The notes below the pieces were generated by a model. That model saw only the letters and a list, made by a program, of their open reading frames with translations, was not told the origin of the DNA and did no database searches. Made by a program: the position numbers and the translations under genes. A stretch of 64,000 bases of DNA, taken from Streptomyces broussonetiae. Lineage in GTDB: Bacteria; Actinomycetota; Actinomycetes; Streptomycetales; Streptomycetaceae. Shown piece after piece: positions 23,033-37,294 of this stretch (position 1 is its first letter; each line of letters begins with the position of its first letter). The DNA lies in contig NZ_CP047020.1 of NCBI RefSeq assembly GCF_009796285.1, positions 5,580,001 through 5,644,000 on the forward strand, given 5' to 3'.

Positions 23033-26000
23033 TTGGCCGCCTCGCGCAATGCCTCGACCGCGAATACGAACAACGGCGCCAGCACCGCCCCGCTGCGCAT
23101 CTCCTTTGCAAAGATCAAGGAGCCTCTCGAGGTTCCGAACCTGCTCGCGCTGCAGACCGAGAGCTTCGACTGGCTGCTCGGCAACACCGCTTGGCAGAGT
23201 CGGGTCGAGGAGGCTCTGGAGAACGGTCAGGACGTCCCCACCAAGTCCGGTCTGGAGGAGATCTTCGAGGAGATCTCCCCGATCGAGGACTTCTCCGGGT
23301 CGATGTCCCTGACGTTCCGGGACCACCGCTTCGAGCCGCCGAAGAACTCCATCGACGAGTGCAAGGAGCGCGACTTCACGTACGCCGCCCCGCTCTTCGT
23401 CACCGCCGAGTTCACCAACAACGAGACCGGTGAGATCAAGTCCCAGACGGTCTTCATGGGCGACTTCCCGCTCATGACGAACAAGGGCACCTTCGTCATC
23501 AACGGCACCGAGCGTGTCGTGGTGTCTCAGCTGGTCCGTTCCCCCGGTGTCTACTTCGACTCCTCCATCGACAAGACGTCCGACAAGGACATCTTCTCCG
23601 CCAAGATCATCCCGTCCCGGGGTGCCTGGCTGGAGATGGAGATCGACAAGCGCGACATGGTCGGTGTCCGTATCGACCGCAAGCGCAAGCAGTCGGTCAC
23701 CGTGCTGCTCAAGGCGCTCGGCTGGACCACCGAGCAGATCCTCGAGGAGTTCGGCGAGTACGAGTCCATGCGCGCCACCCTGGAGAAGGACCACACCCAG
23801 GGCCAGGACGACGCGCTGCTCGACATCTACCGCAAGCTGCGTCCGGGCGAGCCCCCCACGCGCGAGGCCGCGCAGACGCTGCTCGAGAACCTCTACTTCA
23901 ACCCCAAGCGCTACGACCTCGCCAAGGTCGGCCGCTACAAGGTGAACAAGAAGCTCGGCGCGGACGAGCCGCTGGACGCGGGCGTGCTCACCACCGACGA
24001 CGTCATCGCCACCATCAAGTACCTGGTGAAGCTGCACGCCGGCGAGACCGAGACGGTCGCCGAGTCCGGTCGCACGATCATGGTCGAGACCGACGACATC
24101 GACCACTTCGGCAACCGCCGCATCCGCAGCGTCGGCGAGCTGATCCAGAACCAGGTCCGTACGGGTCTCGCCCGTATGGAGCGCGTCGTGCGCGAGCGCA
24201 TGACCACCCAGGACGTCGAGGCGATCACGCCGCAGACCCTGATCAACATCCGCCCGGTCGTGGCGTCGATCAAGGAGTTCTTCGGTACGTCGCAGCTGTC
24301 CCAGTTCATGGACCAGAACAACCCGCTGTCGGGGCTGACGCACAAGCGTCGTCTGAACGCCCTCGGCCCGGGTGGTCTCTCCCGTGAGCGGGCCGGCTTC
24401 GAGGTCCGTGACGTGCACCCGTCGCACTACGGCCGTATGTGCCCGATCGAGACGCCCGAAGGCCCGAACATCGGTCTGATCGGCTCGCTCGCCTCCTACG
24501 GCCGGGTCAACGCGTTCGGTTTCGTCGAGACGCCGTACCGCAAGGTCGACGAGCACGGTGTGGTCACCGACGAGGTGGACTACCTGACCGCCGACGAGGA
24601 GGACCGCTTCGTCATCGCGCAGGCCAACGCGCCGCTGAACGACGAGATGCGGTTCGCCGAGGCCCGTGTCCTGGTCCGCCGCCGTGGTGGCGAGGTCGAC
24701 TACGTCGCCCCCGAGGACGTGGACTACATGGACGTCTCGCCGCGCCAGATGGTGTCGGTCGCGACCGCCATGATCCCCTTCCTCGAGCACGACGACGCCA
24801 ACCGTGCCCTCATGGGCGCGAACATGATGCGTCAGGCCGTGCCGCTGATCAAGTCCGAGGCACCGCTCGTCGGCACCGGCATGGAGTACCGCTCCGCGGT
24901 CGACGCCGGCGACGTGGTCAAGGCCGAGAAGGACGGTGTGGTCCAGGAGGTCTCCGCGGACTACATCACCACCGCCAACGACGACGGCACGTACATCACG
25001 TACCGTCTGGCCAAGTTCTCCCGGTCCAACCAGGGCACCTCGGTCAACCAGAAGGTCATCGTCAACGAGGGCGACCGCGTCATCGAGGGCCAGGTCCTCG
25101 CCGACGGTCCGGCCACCCAGAACGGCGAGATGGCCCTCGGCAAGAACCTGCTCGTGGCGTTCATGCCGTGGGAGGGTCACAACTACGAGGACGCGATCAT
25201 CCTGTCGCAGCGCCTCGTGCAGGACGACGTCCTCTCCTCGATCCACATCGAGGAGCACGAGGTCGACGCCCGTGACACCAAGCTCGGCCCCGAGGAGATC
25301 ACCCGGGACATCCCGAACGTCTCCGAGGAGGTCCTCGCCGACCTCGACGAGCGCGGCATCATCCGCATCGGTGCCGAGGTCATCGCCGGTGACATCCTCG
25401 TCGGCAAGGTGACCCCCAAGGGTGAGACCGAGCTGACCCCCGAGGAGCGCCTGCTGCGCGCGATCTTCGGTGAGAAGGCCCGTGAGGTCCGTGACACCTC
25501 GCTGAAGGTGCCGCACGGCGAGACCGGCAAGGTCATCGGCGTGCGCGTCTTCGACCGCGAGGAGGGCGACGAACTGCCGCCGGGCGTGAACCAGCTGGTC
25601 CGCGTCTACGTCGCGCAGAAGCGCAAGATCACCGACGGTGACAAGCTCGCCGGCCGCCACGGCAACAAGGGTGTCATCTCCAAGATCCTGCCGATCGAGG
25701 ACATGCCGTTCCTGGAGGACGGCACCCCGGTCGACATCATCCTCAACCCGCTCGGTGTCCCGTCCCGAATGAACCCGGGACAGGTCCTGGAGATCCACCT
25801 CGGCTGGCTCGCCAGCCGCGGCTGGGACGTCTCCGGCCTCGCGGACGAGTGGGCCCAGCGCCTGCAGGCCATCGGCGCCGACCAGGTCGCCCCGCGTACC
25901 AACGTCGCGACCCCGGTCTTCGACGGTGCCCGCGAGGACGAGCTGGCGGGTCTGCTGCAGCACACCATCCCGAACCGCGACGGCGAGCGCATGGTGCTCC

Positions 26001-26521
26001 CGTCCGGCAAGGCGCGGCTGTTCGACGGCCGCTCCGGTGAGCCGTTCCCGGACCCGATCTCGGTCGGCTACATGTACATCCTCAAGCTGCACCACCTGGT
26101 CGACGACAAGCTGCACGCCCGTTCGACCGGACCGTACTCGATGATCACCCAGCAGCCGCTGGGTGGTAAGGCGCAGTTCGGTGGCCAGCGCTTCGGTGAG
26201 ATGGAGGTGTGGGCCCTCGAGGCCTACGGCGCCGCGTACGCCCTCCAGGAGCTGCTGACCATCAAGTCCGACGACGTCACCGGCCGCGTGAAGGTCTACG
26301 AGGCCATCGTCAAGGGCGAGAACATCCCCGAGCCCGGCATCCCCGAGTCCTTCAAGGTCCTCATCAAGGAGATGCAGTCGCTCTGCCTGAACGTGGAGGT
26401 GCTGTCCAGCGACGGTATGTCCATCGAGATGCGCGACACCGACGAGGACGTCTTCCGCGCTGCGGAGGAGCTCGGTATCGACCTGTCCCGGCGCGAGCCG
26501 AGCAGCGTCGAAGAGGTCTGA
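23033..26521 (+). CDS. rpoB: RNA polymerase beta subunit
   Basis: 1162 residues from a TTG at 23033, preceded at good distance by GGAAGGA (23019-23025); an in-frame GTG at 23003 lacks a ribosome site. All beta-subunit blocks are present, including the rifampicin region SQLSQFMDQNNPLSGLTHKR, the catalytic-site neighbour GRMCPIETPEGPNIG, and the C-terminal clamp KAQFGGQRFGEMEVWALEA. With this start, the residue equal to E. coli Ser531 is 442, the published Streptomyces numbering. Here codon 24356-24358 is AAC (Asn), not Ser. The other main contacts (Asp427, His437, Arg440) are unchanged. rpoC follows 102 nt later. Confidence 0.98.
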   Translation: MAASRNASTANTNNGASTAPLRISFAKIKEPLEVPNLLALQTESFDWLLGNTAWQSRVEEALENGQDVPTKSGLEEIFEEISPIEDFSGSMSLTFRDHRFEPPKNSIDECKERDFTYAAPLFVTAEFTNNETGEIKSQTVFMGDFPLMTNKGTFVINGTERVVVSQLVRSPGVYFDSSIDKTSDKDIFSAKIIPSRGAWLEMEIDKRDMVGVRIDRKRKQSVTVLLKALGWTTEQILEEFGEYESMRATLEKDHTQGQDDALLDIYRKLRPGEPPTREAAQTLLENLYFNPKRYDLAKVGRYKVNKKLGADEPLDAGVLTTDDVIATIKYLVKLHAGETETVAESGRTIMVETDDIDHFGNRRIRSVGELIQNQVRTGLARMERVVRERMTTQDVEAITPQTLINIRPVVASIKEFFGTSQLSQFMDQNNPLSGLTHKRRLNALGPGGLSRERAGFEVRDVHPSHYGRMCPIETPEGPNIGLIGSLASYGRVNAFGFVETPYRKVDEHGVVTDEVDYLTADEEDRFVIAQANAPLNDEMRFAEARVLVRRRGGEVDYVAPEDVDYMDVSPRQMVSVATAMIPFLEHDDANRALMGANMMRQAVPLIKSEAPLVGTGMEYRSAVDAGDVVKAEKDGVVQEVSADYITTANDDGTYITYRLAKFSRSNQGTSVNQKVIVNEGDRVIEGQVLADGPATQNGEMALGKNLLVAFMPWEGHNYEDAIILSQRLVQDDVLSSIHIEEHEVDARDTKLGPEEITRDIPNVSEEVLADLDERGIIRIGAEVIAGDILVGKVTPKGETELTPEERLLRAIFGEKAREVRDTSLKVPHGETGKVIGVRVFDREEGDELPPGVNQLVRVYVAQKRKITDGDKLAGRHGNKGVISKILPIEDMPFLEDGTPVDIILNPLGVPSRMNPGQVLEIHLGWLASRGWDVSGLADEWAQRLQAIGADQVAPRTNVATPVFDGAREDELAGLLQHTIPNRDGERMVLPSGKARLFDGRSGEPFPDPISVGYMYILKLHHLVDDKLHARSTGPYSMITQQPLGGKAQFGGQRFGEMEVWALEAYGAAYALQELLTIKSDDVTGRVKVYEAIVKGENIPEPGIPESFKVLIKEMQSLCLNVEVLSSDGMSIEMRDTDEDVFRAAEELGIDLSRREPSSVEEV

Positions 26522-26623
26522 CGGGAGTCCGGTAGGGGTCTCACCACCGTGTGAGACCCCCGCCGACCCCCAGGCCCCCGTTTCAGACCACAGACTTACG
26601 ACCCTGAGAGGGATTGACGCATA

Positions 26624-30523
<3,900 letters not shown>

Positions 30524-30539
30524 GCGAGCAGCTTGAGTT

Positions 30540-30575
30540 GAAGGGCGGTCACCCTGACGGGGGTGGCCGCCCTTC
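30540..30575 (+). terminator. terminator after rpoC
   Basis: GAAGGGCGGTCACC (30540-30553) pairs with GGTGGCCGCCCTTC (30562-30575) with one G-T wobble. It starts 16 nt after the rpoC stop. Confidence 0.85.
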
Positions 30576-30643
30576 GGCGTGTTCGGTCACTATGATCCGC
30601 ATGGGTCAAGTGGTCGACAGGTCAAGGGCATTGGGGGGATCCG

Positions 30644-31402
30644 ATGGAGACGGCTCGGGTGTTCTTCGGCTTGGCGGCCGCCCTTGTTGTGCCGTTGGGC
30701 CTGGACTGGCAACGCTCACGACCCGGCCCGGCGGCTCTGGTGGTACTCATCTGCAGTACGTACGCGGTCTTTCCCTACATGGACCGTGTACGGCCGTGGG
30801 CCGCGCTCTGTGCCACTGCGCTGGTCGCCCTGGGGGTGAGCTTCTGGCAGCGCTCCGAGGACCCGTGGCGCTCCGGATTCCCCGACATACGGGCCTGGGT
30901 GTCCGGCCCGCTTGTCGCGCCCAGGCGGCTGGGTCTGGCCGTGCTCGCGGCGGCACTGCTCCTGTCGGCCTGGACCGCCGGCGAGCGGACGACCTCCCTG
31001 CTGCAGAAGTTCCTGGAAAGTGACCGCGCAGCTGTCATCGTCTCTGCATGGCTCATCGCGGTCTTCGGCGGAGGCATGCTGGCGAAGAGTGCCACGAAAC
31101 CGGTACGGCATGAGATAGAGGCGTTGGAAGAGGGCCCTCAACGCTCGGCCGCGATGGAATTCATGAATGGCGGGCCGACCATCGGGAGACTGGAACGTGG
31201 GCTCCTGTTCGCGTTCCTCGCGGCAGGTCGGCCGGAGGCCGCCGCCCTGGTTCTCGCGGCCAAGTCGCTGGCGCGAGTTCCGAGTGCCGAGCACGGCAAG
31301 CATGCCTCCGAGTACTTTCTGATCGGTACGCTGGCCAGTGTCATAGCAGCGTTGACGATGAGCATGGCTGCACGCTCGGCGGTCGGGCTGCCTGTCCTCT
31401 AG
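30644..31402 (+). CDS. polytopic membrane protein of unknown function
   Basis: 252 residues with about six hydrophobic segments: near 5-23, 29-46, 52-68, 85-104, 118-138 and 228-250. Between the fifth and sixth lies a cytosolic-looking loop (EIEALEEGPQRSAAMEFMN, then a GRLERGLLFAFLAAGRPEAA stretch). A good -10 hexamer TATGAT (30591) suggests its own promoter. It sits between rpoC and the str operon and is followed 15 nt later by a nucleotidyltransferase-like gene, probably co-transcribed. No known family is evident. Confidence 0.75.
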   Translation: METARVFFGLAAALVVPLGLDWQRSRPGPAALVVLICSTYAVFPYMDRVRPWAALCATALVALGVSFWQRSEDPWRSGFPDIRAWVSGPLVAPRRLGLAVLAAALLLSAWTAGERTTSLLQKFLESDRAAVIVSAWLIAVFGGGMLAKSATKPVRHEIEALEEGPQRSAAMEFMNGGPTIGRLERGLLFAFLAAGRPEAAALVLAAKSLARVPSAEHGKHASEYFLIGTLASVIAALTMSMAARSAVGLPVL

Positions 31403-31417
31403 GAGCGGGGAGATGCC

Positions 31418-31828
31418 TTGGAGCTGGACGGGCACCCTCTGATTCGCGAACTGCGCTCGCTCGAGCTGCCTGCCGCCGACTATGTGGTGGCAGGCAGTGG
31501 CCCGCTCCTCGCGCACGGCCTGCGCAGCGTCGTCCACGATCTCGACATCGTCGCCCGAGGGGATGCCTGGAAGGCCGCCCTGCGGCTCGGGACCCCGGAA
31601 ACGCCGCCTTCCGGGAGCGGATGCCTCGTGTCGCTGTTCGATGGCGACATAGAAGTCTTCGACCGTTGGCTCCCGGGGTCTCCCGGCCCCGACGAGATGA
31701 TCGAGGCGGCGGAATGGGTGCAGGGGATTCCGTTCTCGCCGCTTCGTGACGTCCTGACCTGGAAGGAAGGGCTGGGCAGGCAGAAGGATCAACAAGATGT
31801 CAAGTTGATCCGTGACTACCTGGCGTAG
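31418..31828 (+). CDS. nucleotidyltransferase-fold protein
   Basis: 136 residues from the TTG at 31418, preceded by AGCGGGGAG. The motif VVAGSGPLLAHGLRSVVHDLDIVARG contains the G-S followed by D-x-D arrangement of the nucleotidyltransferase superfamily, and a later FDGDIEVFDRW supplies another acidic residue. The C-terminal RDVLTWKEGLGRQKDQQDVK is the helix seen in small MNT- or AbiEii-like proteins. It could modify a protein or RNA partner, perhaps linked to the membrane protein upstream. Function not established. Confidence 0.65.
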   Translation: MELDGHPLIRELRSLELPAADYVVAGSGPLLAHGLRSVVHDLDIVARGDAWKAALRLGTPETPPSGSGCLVSLFDGDIEVFDRWLPGSPGPDEMIEAAEWVQGIPFSPLRDVLTWKEGLGRQKDQQDVKLIRDYLA

Positions 31829-31888
31829 TCGCGGGAGTGAATGCCGGCCCTGTTCACGCCCGGCGTGTCGGTGCGCACCCCATTTGTT

Positions 31889-31917
31889 TTGACCACAGCG
31901 AATGAGGTAGGTACGCT
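31889..31917 (+). promoter_or_regulatory. str operon promoter
   Basis: TTGACC (31889-31894) and TACGCT (31912-31917) with 17-bp spacing give a strong HrdB-type promoter. It precedes a leader of about 190 nt before rpsL. Confidence 0.75.
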
Positions 31918-32035
31918 CAGACCTTGTGCCTGGGGTGTGCCCTGGCTCTCGTGCGTGCCTTGAAACCGCATGGCGAGCCGCGATCGGCCACCGTAATCTG
32001 CGCCCTTTTCGCCTTGCGGCAAGGTCTGCGGGATT

Positions 32036-32060
32036 CGACACACCCGACCGCGTGGGTCGG
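32036..32060 (+). promoter_or_regulatory. leader element shared with the S10 operon
   Basis: CGACACACCCGACC-GCGTGGGTCGG folds as a short CCGACC/GGTCGG hairpin. The same 25 nt, with one change, occurs in the rpsJ leader (about 44399-44423). It is a candidate common RNA control element for the two translational operons. Confidence 0.6.
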
Positions 32061-32110
32061 CGACGTTCCAGGTTAGCTGTACTCATCGGCACACAGAAAC
32101 CGGAGAAGTA

Positions 32111-32482
32111 GTGCCTACGATCCAGCAGCTGGTCCGTAAGGGCCGGCAGGACAAGGTCGAGAAGAACAAGACGCCCGCACTCGAGGGTTCCCCTCAGCGT
32201 CGTGGCGTCTGCACGCGTGTGTTCACGACCACCCCGAAGAAGCCGAACTCGGCCCTGCGTAAGGTCGCGCGTGTGCGTCTGACCAGCGGGATCGAGGTCA
32301 CCGCTTACATTCCGGGTGAGGGACACAACCTGCAGGAGCACTCCATCGTGCTCGTGCGCGGCGGCCGTGTGAAGGACCTGCCGGGTGTTCGCTACAAGAT
32401 CATCCGCGGCTCGCTCGACACCCAGGGTGTCAAGAACCGCAAGCAGGCCCGCAGCCGCTACGGCGCCAAGAAGGAGAAGTAA
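32111..32482 (+). CDS. rpsL: 30S ribosomal protein S12
   Basis: 123 residues from the GTG at 32111 with GGAGAAG upstream. It carries the decoding-centre loops TTTPKKPNSALRK and GGRVKDLPGVRYK. Lys43 and Lys88, the classic sites of streptomycin-resistance and antibiotic-overproduction mutations in Streptomyces, are both wild type. The beta-methylthiolated Asp89 is present. rpsG follows 2 nt later and its ribosome site (AAGGAG) lies inside the rpsL 3' end, so translation is coupled. A shared leader element is located upstream. Confidence 0.98.
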   Translation: MPTIQQLVRKGRQDKVEKNKTPALEGSPQRRGVCTRVFTTTPKKPNSALRKVARVRLTSGIEVTAYIPGEGHNLQEHSIVLVRGGRVKDLPGVRYKIIRGSLDTQGVKNRKQARSRYGAKKEK

Positions 32483-32484
32483 GA

Positions 32485-32955
32485 ATGCCTCGTAAGGGCC
32501 CCGCCCCGAAGCGCCCGGTCATCATCGACCCGGTCTACGGTTCTCCTCTGGTGACCTCCCTGATCAACAAGGTGCTGCTGAACGGCAAGCGCTCCACCGC
32601 CGAGCGCATCGTCTACGGCGCCATGGAGGGTCTGCGTGAGAAGACGGGCAACGACCCGATCATCACGCTGAAGCGCGCGCTGGAGAACATCAAGCCGACC
32701 CTCGAGGTCAAGTCCCGCCGTGTCGGTGGTGCGACGTACCAGGTTCCGATCGAGGTCAAGCCCGGTCGTGCCAACACGCTCGCGCTGCGCTGGCTCGTCG
32801 GTTACTCCCGCGCCCGTCGCGAGAAGACCATGACCGAGCGTCTGCTCAACGAGCTTCTCGACGCCTCCAACGGCCTCGGTGCCGCTGTGAAGAAGCGCGA
32901 GGACACGCACAAGATGGCCGAGTCCAACAAGGCCTTCGCGCACTACCGCTGGTAG
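32485..32955 (+). CDS. rpsG: 30S ribosomal protein S7
   Basis: 156 residues, ATG at 32485, 2 nt after rpsL. Recognised from MPRKGPAPKRPVIIDPVYGS, the central VGGATYQVPIEVKP and the C-terminal THKMAESNKAFAHYRW. S7 nucleates assembly of the 30S head and contacts the E-site tRNA. In E. coli it is the repressor of the str operon; whether that holds in this lineage is unknown. fusA follows after 39 nt. Confidence 0.98.
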   Translation: MPRKGPAPKRPVIIDPVYGSPLVTSLINKVLLNGKRSTAERIVYGAMEGLREKTGNDPIITLKRALENIKPTLEVKSRRVGGATYQVPIEVKPGRANTLALRWLVGYSRARREKTMTERLLNELLDASNGLGAAVKKREDTHKMAESNKAFAHYRW

Positions 32956-32994
32956 TCGCTACCCACATCGAGACCGAGAGAAGACTGAAGCCTT

Positions 32995-35121
32995 ATGGCT
33001 ACCACTTCACTTGACCTGGCCAAGGTCCGCAACATCGGGATCATGGCCCACATCGACGCGGGCAAGACGACCACCACCGAGCGGATCCTGTTCTACACCG
33101 GTGTGTCGTACAAGATCGGTGAGGTCCACGACGGTGCTGCCACCATGGACTGGATGGAGCAGGAGCAGGAGCGTGGCATCACGATCACCTCTGCTGCCAC
33201 CACCTGTCACTGGCCGCTGGAAGACGTCGACCACACCATCAACATCATCGACACCCCGGGTCACGTCGACTTCACCGTCGAGGTGGAGCGCTCCCTGCGC
33301 GTGCTCGACGGTGCCGTGACGGTGTTCGACGGCGTCGCCGGTGTGGAGCCGCAGTCCGAGACGGTGTGGCGTCAGGCGGACCGCTACGGCGTTCCGCGTA
33401 TCTGCTTCGTCAACAAGCTCGACCGCACCGGTGCCGAGTTCCACCGCTGCGTCGACATGATCTCTGACCGCCTGGGCGCTCAGCCGATCGTGATGCAGCT
33501 GCCGATCGGTGCCGAGGCCGACTTCAAGGGCGTCGTCGACCTGGTGACGATGAAGGCCCTGGTCTGGTCCGCCGAGGCCACCAAGGGCGAGATGTACGAC
33601 ATCGTCGACATCCCGGACACGCACACCGAGGCTGCCGAGGAGTACCGCGGCAAGCTCATCGAGACCGTGGCCGAGAACGACGAAGAGATCATGGAGCTGT
33701 ACCTGGAGGGCCAGGAGCCGTCCGTGGAGCAGCTGTACGCCGCGATCCGTCGTATCACCATCGCCTCCGGCAAGTCCGACGGCACCACGGTCACCCCGGT
33801 GTTCTGCGGTACCGCGTTCAAGAACAAGGGTGTGCAGCCCCTGCTCGACGCGGTCGTGCGCTACCTGCCGTCGCCGGTCGACATCGAGGCCATCGAGGGC
33901 CACGACGTCAAGGACCCCGAGGTCGTCGTCAAGCGCAAGCCGTCCGACGACGAGCCGCTGTCGGCGCTGGCGTTCAAGATCATGAGCGACCCGCACCTCG
34001 GCAAGCTCACCTTCGTCCGGGTTTACTCGGGCCGCCTGGAGTCCGGCTCTTCGGTGCTGAACTCCGTCAAGGGCAAGAAGGAGCGCATCGGCAAGATCTA
34101 CCGCATGCACGCCAACAAGCGTGAGGAGATCGAGTCGGTGGGCGCCGGCGACATCGTCGCCGTCATGGGCCTGAAGCAGACCACCACCGGTGAGACGCTG
34201 TCCGACGACAAGAACCCGGTCATCCTGGAGTCCATGGACTTCCCGGCGCCGGTCATCCAGGTCGCCATCGAGCCCAAGTCGAAGGGTGACCAGGAGAAGC
34301 TGGGCGTCGCGATCCAGCGCCTGGCCGAGGAGGACCCGTCCTTCCAGGTCCACTCGGACGAGGAGACCGGCCAGACCATCATCGGTGGTATGGGTGAGCT
34401 GCACCTCGAGGTGCTGGTCGACCGTATGCGCCGTGAGTTCAAGGTCGAGGCCAACGTCGGTAAGCCGCAGGTTGCCTACCGTGAGACGATCCGCAAGGCC
34501 GTCGAGCGTGTCGACTACACCCACAAGAAGCAGACCGGTGGTACCGGTCAGTTCGCCAAGGTGCAGATCGCGATCGAGCCCATCGAGGGCGGCGACGCCT
34601 CGTACGAGTTCGTGAACAAGGTGACCGGTGGTCGCATCCCGAAGGAGTACATCCCTTCGGTCGACGCCGGTGCGCAGGAGGCCATGCAGTTCGGCATCCT
34701 CGCCGGTTACGAGATGACCGGCGTGCGCGTCATCCTGATCGACGGCGGCTACCACGAGGTCGACTCCTCCGAGCTGGCCTTCAAGATCGCCGGTTCGCAG
34801 GCCTTCAAGGAGGCCGCGCGCAAGGCCAGCCCCGTGCTGCTCGAGCCGATGATGGCCGTTGAGGTCACCACGCCCGAGGACTACATGGGTGAGGTCATCG
34901 GCGACATCAACTCCCGCCGTGGCCAGATCCAGGCCATGGAGGAGCGGGCCGGTGCCCGCGTCGTGAAGGGCCTCGTGCCCCTCTCGGAGATGTTCGGTTA
35001 CGTCGGCGACCTGCGCAGCAAGACGTCCGGCCGTGCGAGCTACTCCATGCAGTTCGACTCCTACGCCGAGGTTCCGCGGAACGTCGCCGAGGAGATCATC
35101 GCGAAGGCCAAGGGCGAGTAA
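32995..35121 (+). CDS. fusA: elongation factor G
   Basis: 708 residues from the ATG at 32995. The GTPase domain has the P-loop AHIDAGKTTTTERIL, switch II DTPGHVDFT and the N-K-L-D-R specificity motif. Domains II-V follow, with the domain IV tip loop near RKAVERVDYTHKKQTGGTGQ. It drives translocation on the ribosome. The GC-rich spacer to tuf (158 nt) contains a possible separate promoter and a hairpin, so EF-Tu can be made in excess. Confidence 0.98.
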   Translation: MATTSLDLAKVRNIGIMAHIDAGKTTTTERILFYTGVSYKIGEVHDGAATMDWMEQEQERGITITSAATTCHWPLEDVDHTINIIDTPGHVDFTVEVERSLRVLDGAVTVFDGVAGVEPQSETVWRQADRYGVPRICFVNKLDRTGAEFHRCVDMISDRLGAQPIVMQLPIGAEADFKGVVDLVTMKALVWSAEATKGEMYDIVDIPDTHTEAAEEYRGKLIETVAENDEEIMELYLEGQEPSVEQLYAAIRRITIASGKSDGTTVTPVFCGTAFKNKGVQPLLDAVVRYLPSPVDIEAIEGHDVKDPEVVVKRKPSDDEPLSALAFKIMSDPHLGKLTFVRVYSGRLESGSSVLNSVKGKKERIGKIYRMHANKREEIESVGAGDIVAVMGLKQTTTGETLSDDKNPVILESMDFPAPVIQVAIEPKSKGDQEKLGVAIQRLAEEDPSFQVHSDEETGQTIIGGMGELHLEVLVDRMRREFKVEANVGKPQVAYRETIRKAVERVDYTHKKQTGGTGQFAKVQIAIEPIEGGDASYEFVNKVTGGRIPKEYIPSVDAGAQEAMQFGILAGYEMTGVRVILIDGGYHEVDSSELAFKIAGSQAFKEAARKASPVLLEPMMAVEVTTPEDYMGEVIGDINSRRGQIQAMEERAGARVVKGLVPLSEMFGYVGDLRSKTSGRASYSMQFDSYAEVPRNVAEEIIAKAKGE

Positions 35122-35146
35122 CGCACCGCGTTCACACGCCTTAGGC

Positions 35147-35174
35147 TTGACTCCGGAGCCTCCCGGGGTATTCC
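35147..35174 (+). promoter_or_regulatory. candidate tuf promoter
   Basis: TTGACT (35147-35152) and TATTCC (35169-35174) with a 16-bp spacer in the fusA-tuf gap. The -10 overlaps a long inverted repeat (35162-35204) that may attenuate read-through from fusA. Confidence 0.5.
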
Positions 35175-35204
35175 GCCGCAATCGCGGACGGAATGCCCCC
35201 GGGT
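35162..35204 (+). repeat. inverted repeat between fusA and tuf
   Basis: CCCGGGGTATTCCG and CGGAATGCCCCCGGG form a long, near-perfect stem. It could be an attenuator or a processing site in the str transcript. Confidence 0.6.
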
Positions 35205-35279
35205 TCCGGGCCTTTTCAGCAAAGATCACCTGGCGCCGATGAAGTAAGGCGTACAGAACCACTCCACAGGAGGACCCCA

Positions 35280-36473
<1,194 letters not shown>

Positions 36474-36536
36474 GTTCCGGCTTGCTTGAGGGTCGCTTGA
36501 CCTGACGGTCCCCGGACCCAAGGGCCAGACCTGAGA

Positions 36537-36573
36537 AGAGGCCCGTACGACTTCGGTCGTACGGGCCTCTTCC
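36537..36573 (+). terminator. str operon terminator
   Basis: Perfect 15-bp arms 36537-36551 and 36556-36570 around a TTCG tetraloop, followed by TCCG. Confidence 0.9.
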
Positions 36574-36589
36574 GTATGTCGGCAGCAGG

Positions 36590-37155
36590 TGGTCCAAGGG
36601 GCAGCCGTGGAGCGGCAGACCCTCCGTCGAGATCGTCCAGTCGGCGATCGTGACGTCCTCGCCGTAGAGGAAGTCCTTGCGGGCGGGGGGCCGGCGGCAG
36701 CGCCCTGCGGCGTTCCTGCTTCTTGCGCTTGCGGGGCGCGGCCCTGGGCTCGTGGTCGTCCCTGCGGGCCCAGGGCTGGTTGCAGGAGACCGTGCGGGTG
36801 ACGATACGGCCGCCGGACACGCGGGTCCGTTCACGGCGCGGGTAGCCGTGGGTCTCCAGCTCGCGCAGGGCGGCGGCGATGCGGGTCGCGCCCTCGGGGA
36901 AGCGGGCGGTGAGGGTCTTGATGTCGACCCGGGCGCCGGGCGGCAGGGACTGGATGTGCACGCCGAGCCCGATGGCGAGCCCCGACAGCTCCGGATGCTG
37001 GGCCAGGTGGTTGCCGATGACCGTGAAGCGGGCGGTGTGACGGGTGTTGTCGTGGACGAGTCCGCCGACGCCGCTGCGGGGACCCCGGTTCGGGTGCTTG
37101 TTGGTGCAGCGGGGGACCGGGCGTGCGGGGGCGCGCTAATGTGCTGGGCGTCCAT
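36590..37155 (-). pseudogene. HTH-domain protein, frameshifted and truncated
   Basis: An ATG at 37155 opens MDAQHISAPPHAR, but the family sequence (VPRCTNKHPNRGPRSG, TARFTVIGNHLAQHPELSGL, PGARVDIKTLTARFPEGATR, IAAALRELETHGY) continues only in another frame, so an indel lies near 37110. After RRDDHEPRAAPRKRKK the match fades, no proper C terminus is present, and the frame runs into the tuf terminator. Intact members, common in Streptomyces, are winged-helix DNA-binding proteins. This copy is very likely non-functional. Confidence 0.65.
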
Positions 37156-37294
37156 CAGGAAGTTGTGACCTTCCTCGGTGGTCAGGCCCTCGCAACGGGA
37201 TGCCCGTCCCTGCGAGGGCCGTCGCATGTCTGCGGCTGTCTGCGCCGAACGTAAGGCAGGCAACAGGCCTGAAATCCAGTTGAGTTGGTGATGT

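Noticed and set aside
32170..32380. Streptomycin-resistance mutation in rpsL
   Set aside because: Lys43 and Lys88 are both wild type.
33007..35262. A 751-codon frame antisense to fusA
   Set aside because: Shadow of the EF-G codon bias; no plausible start and no domain.
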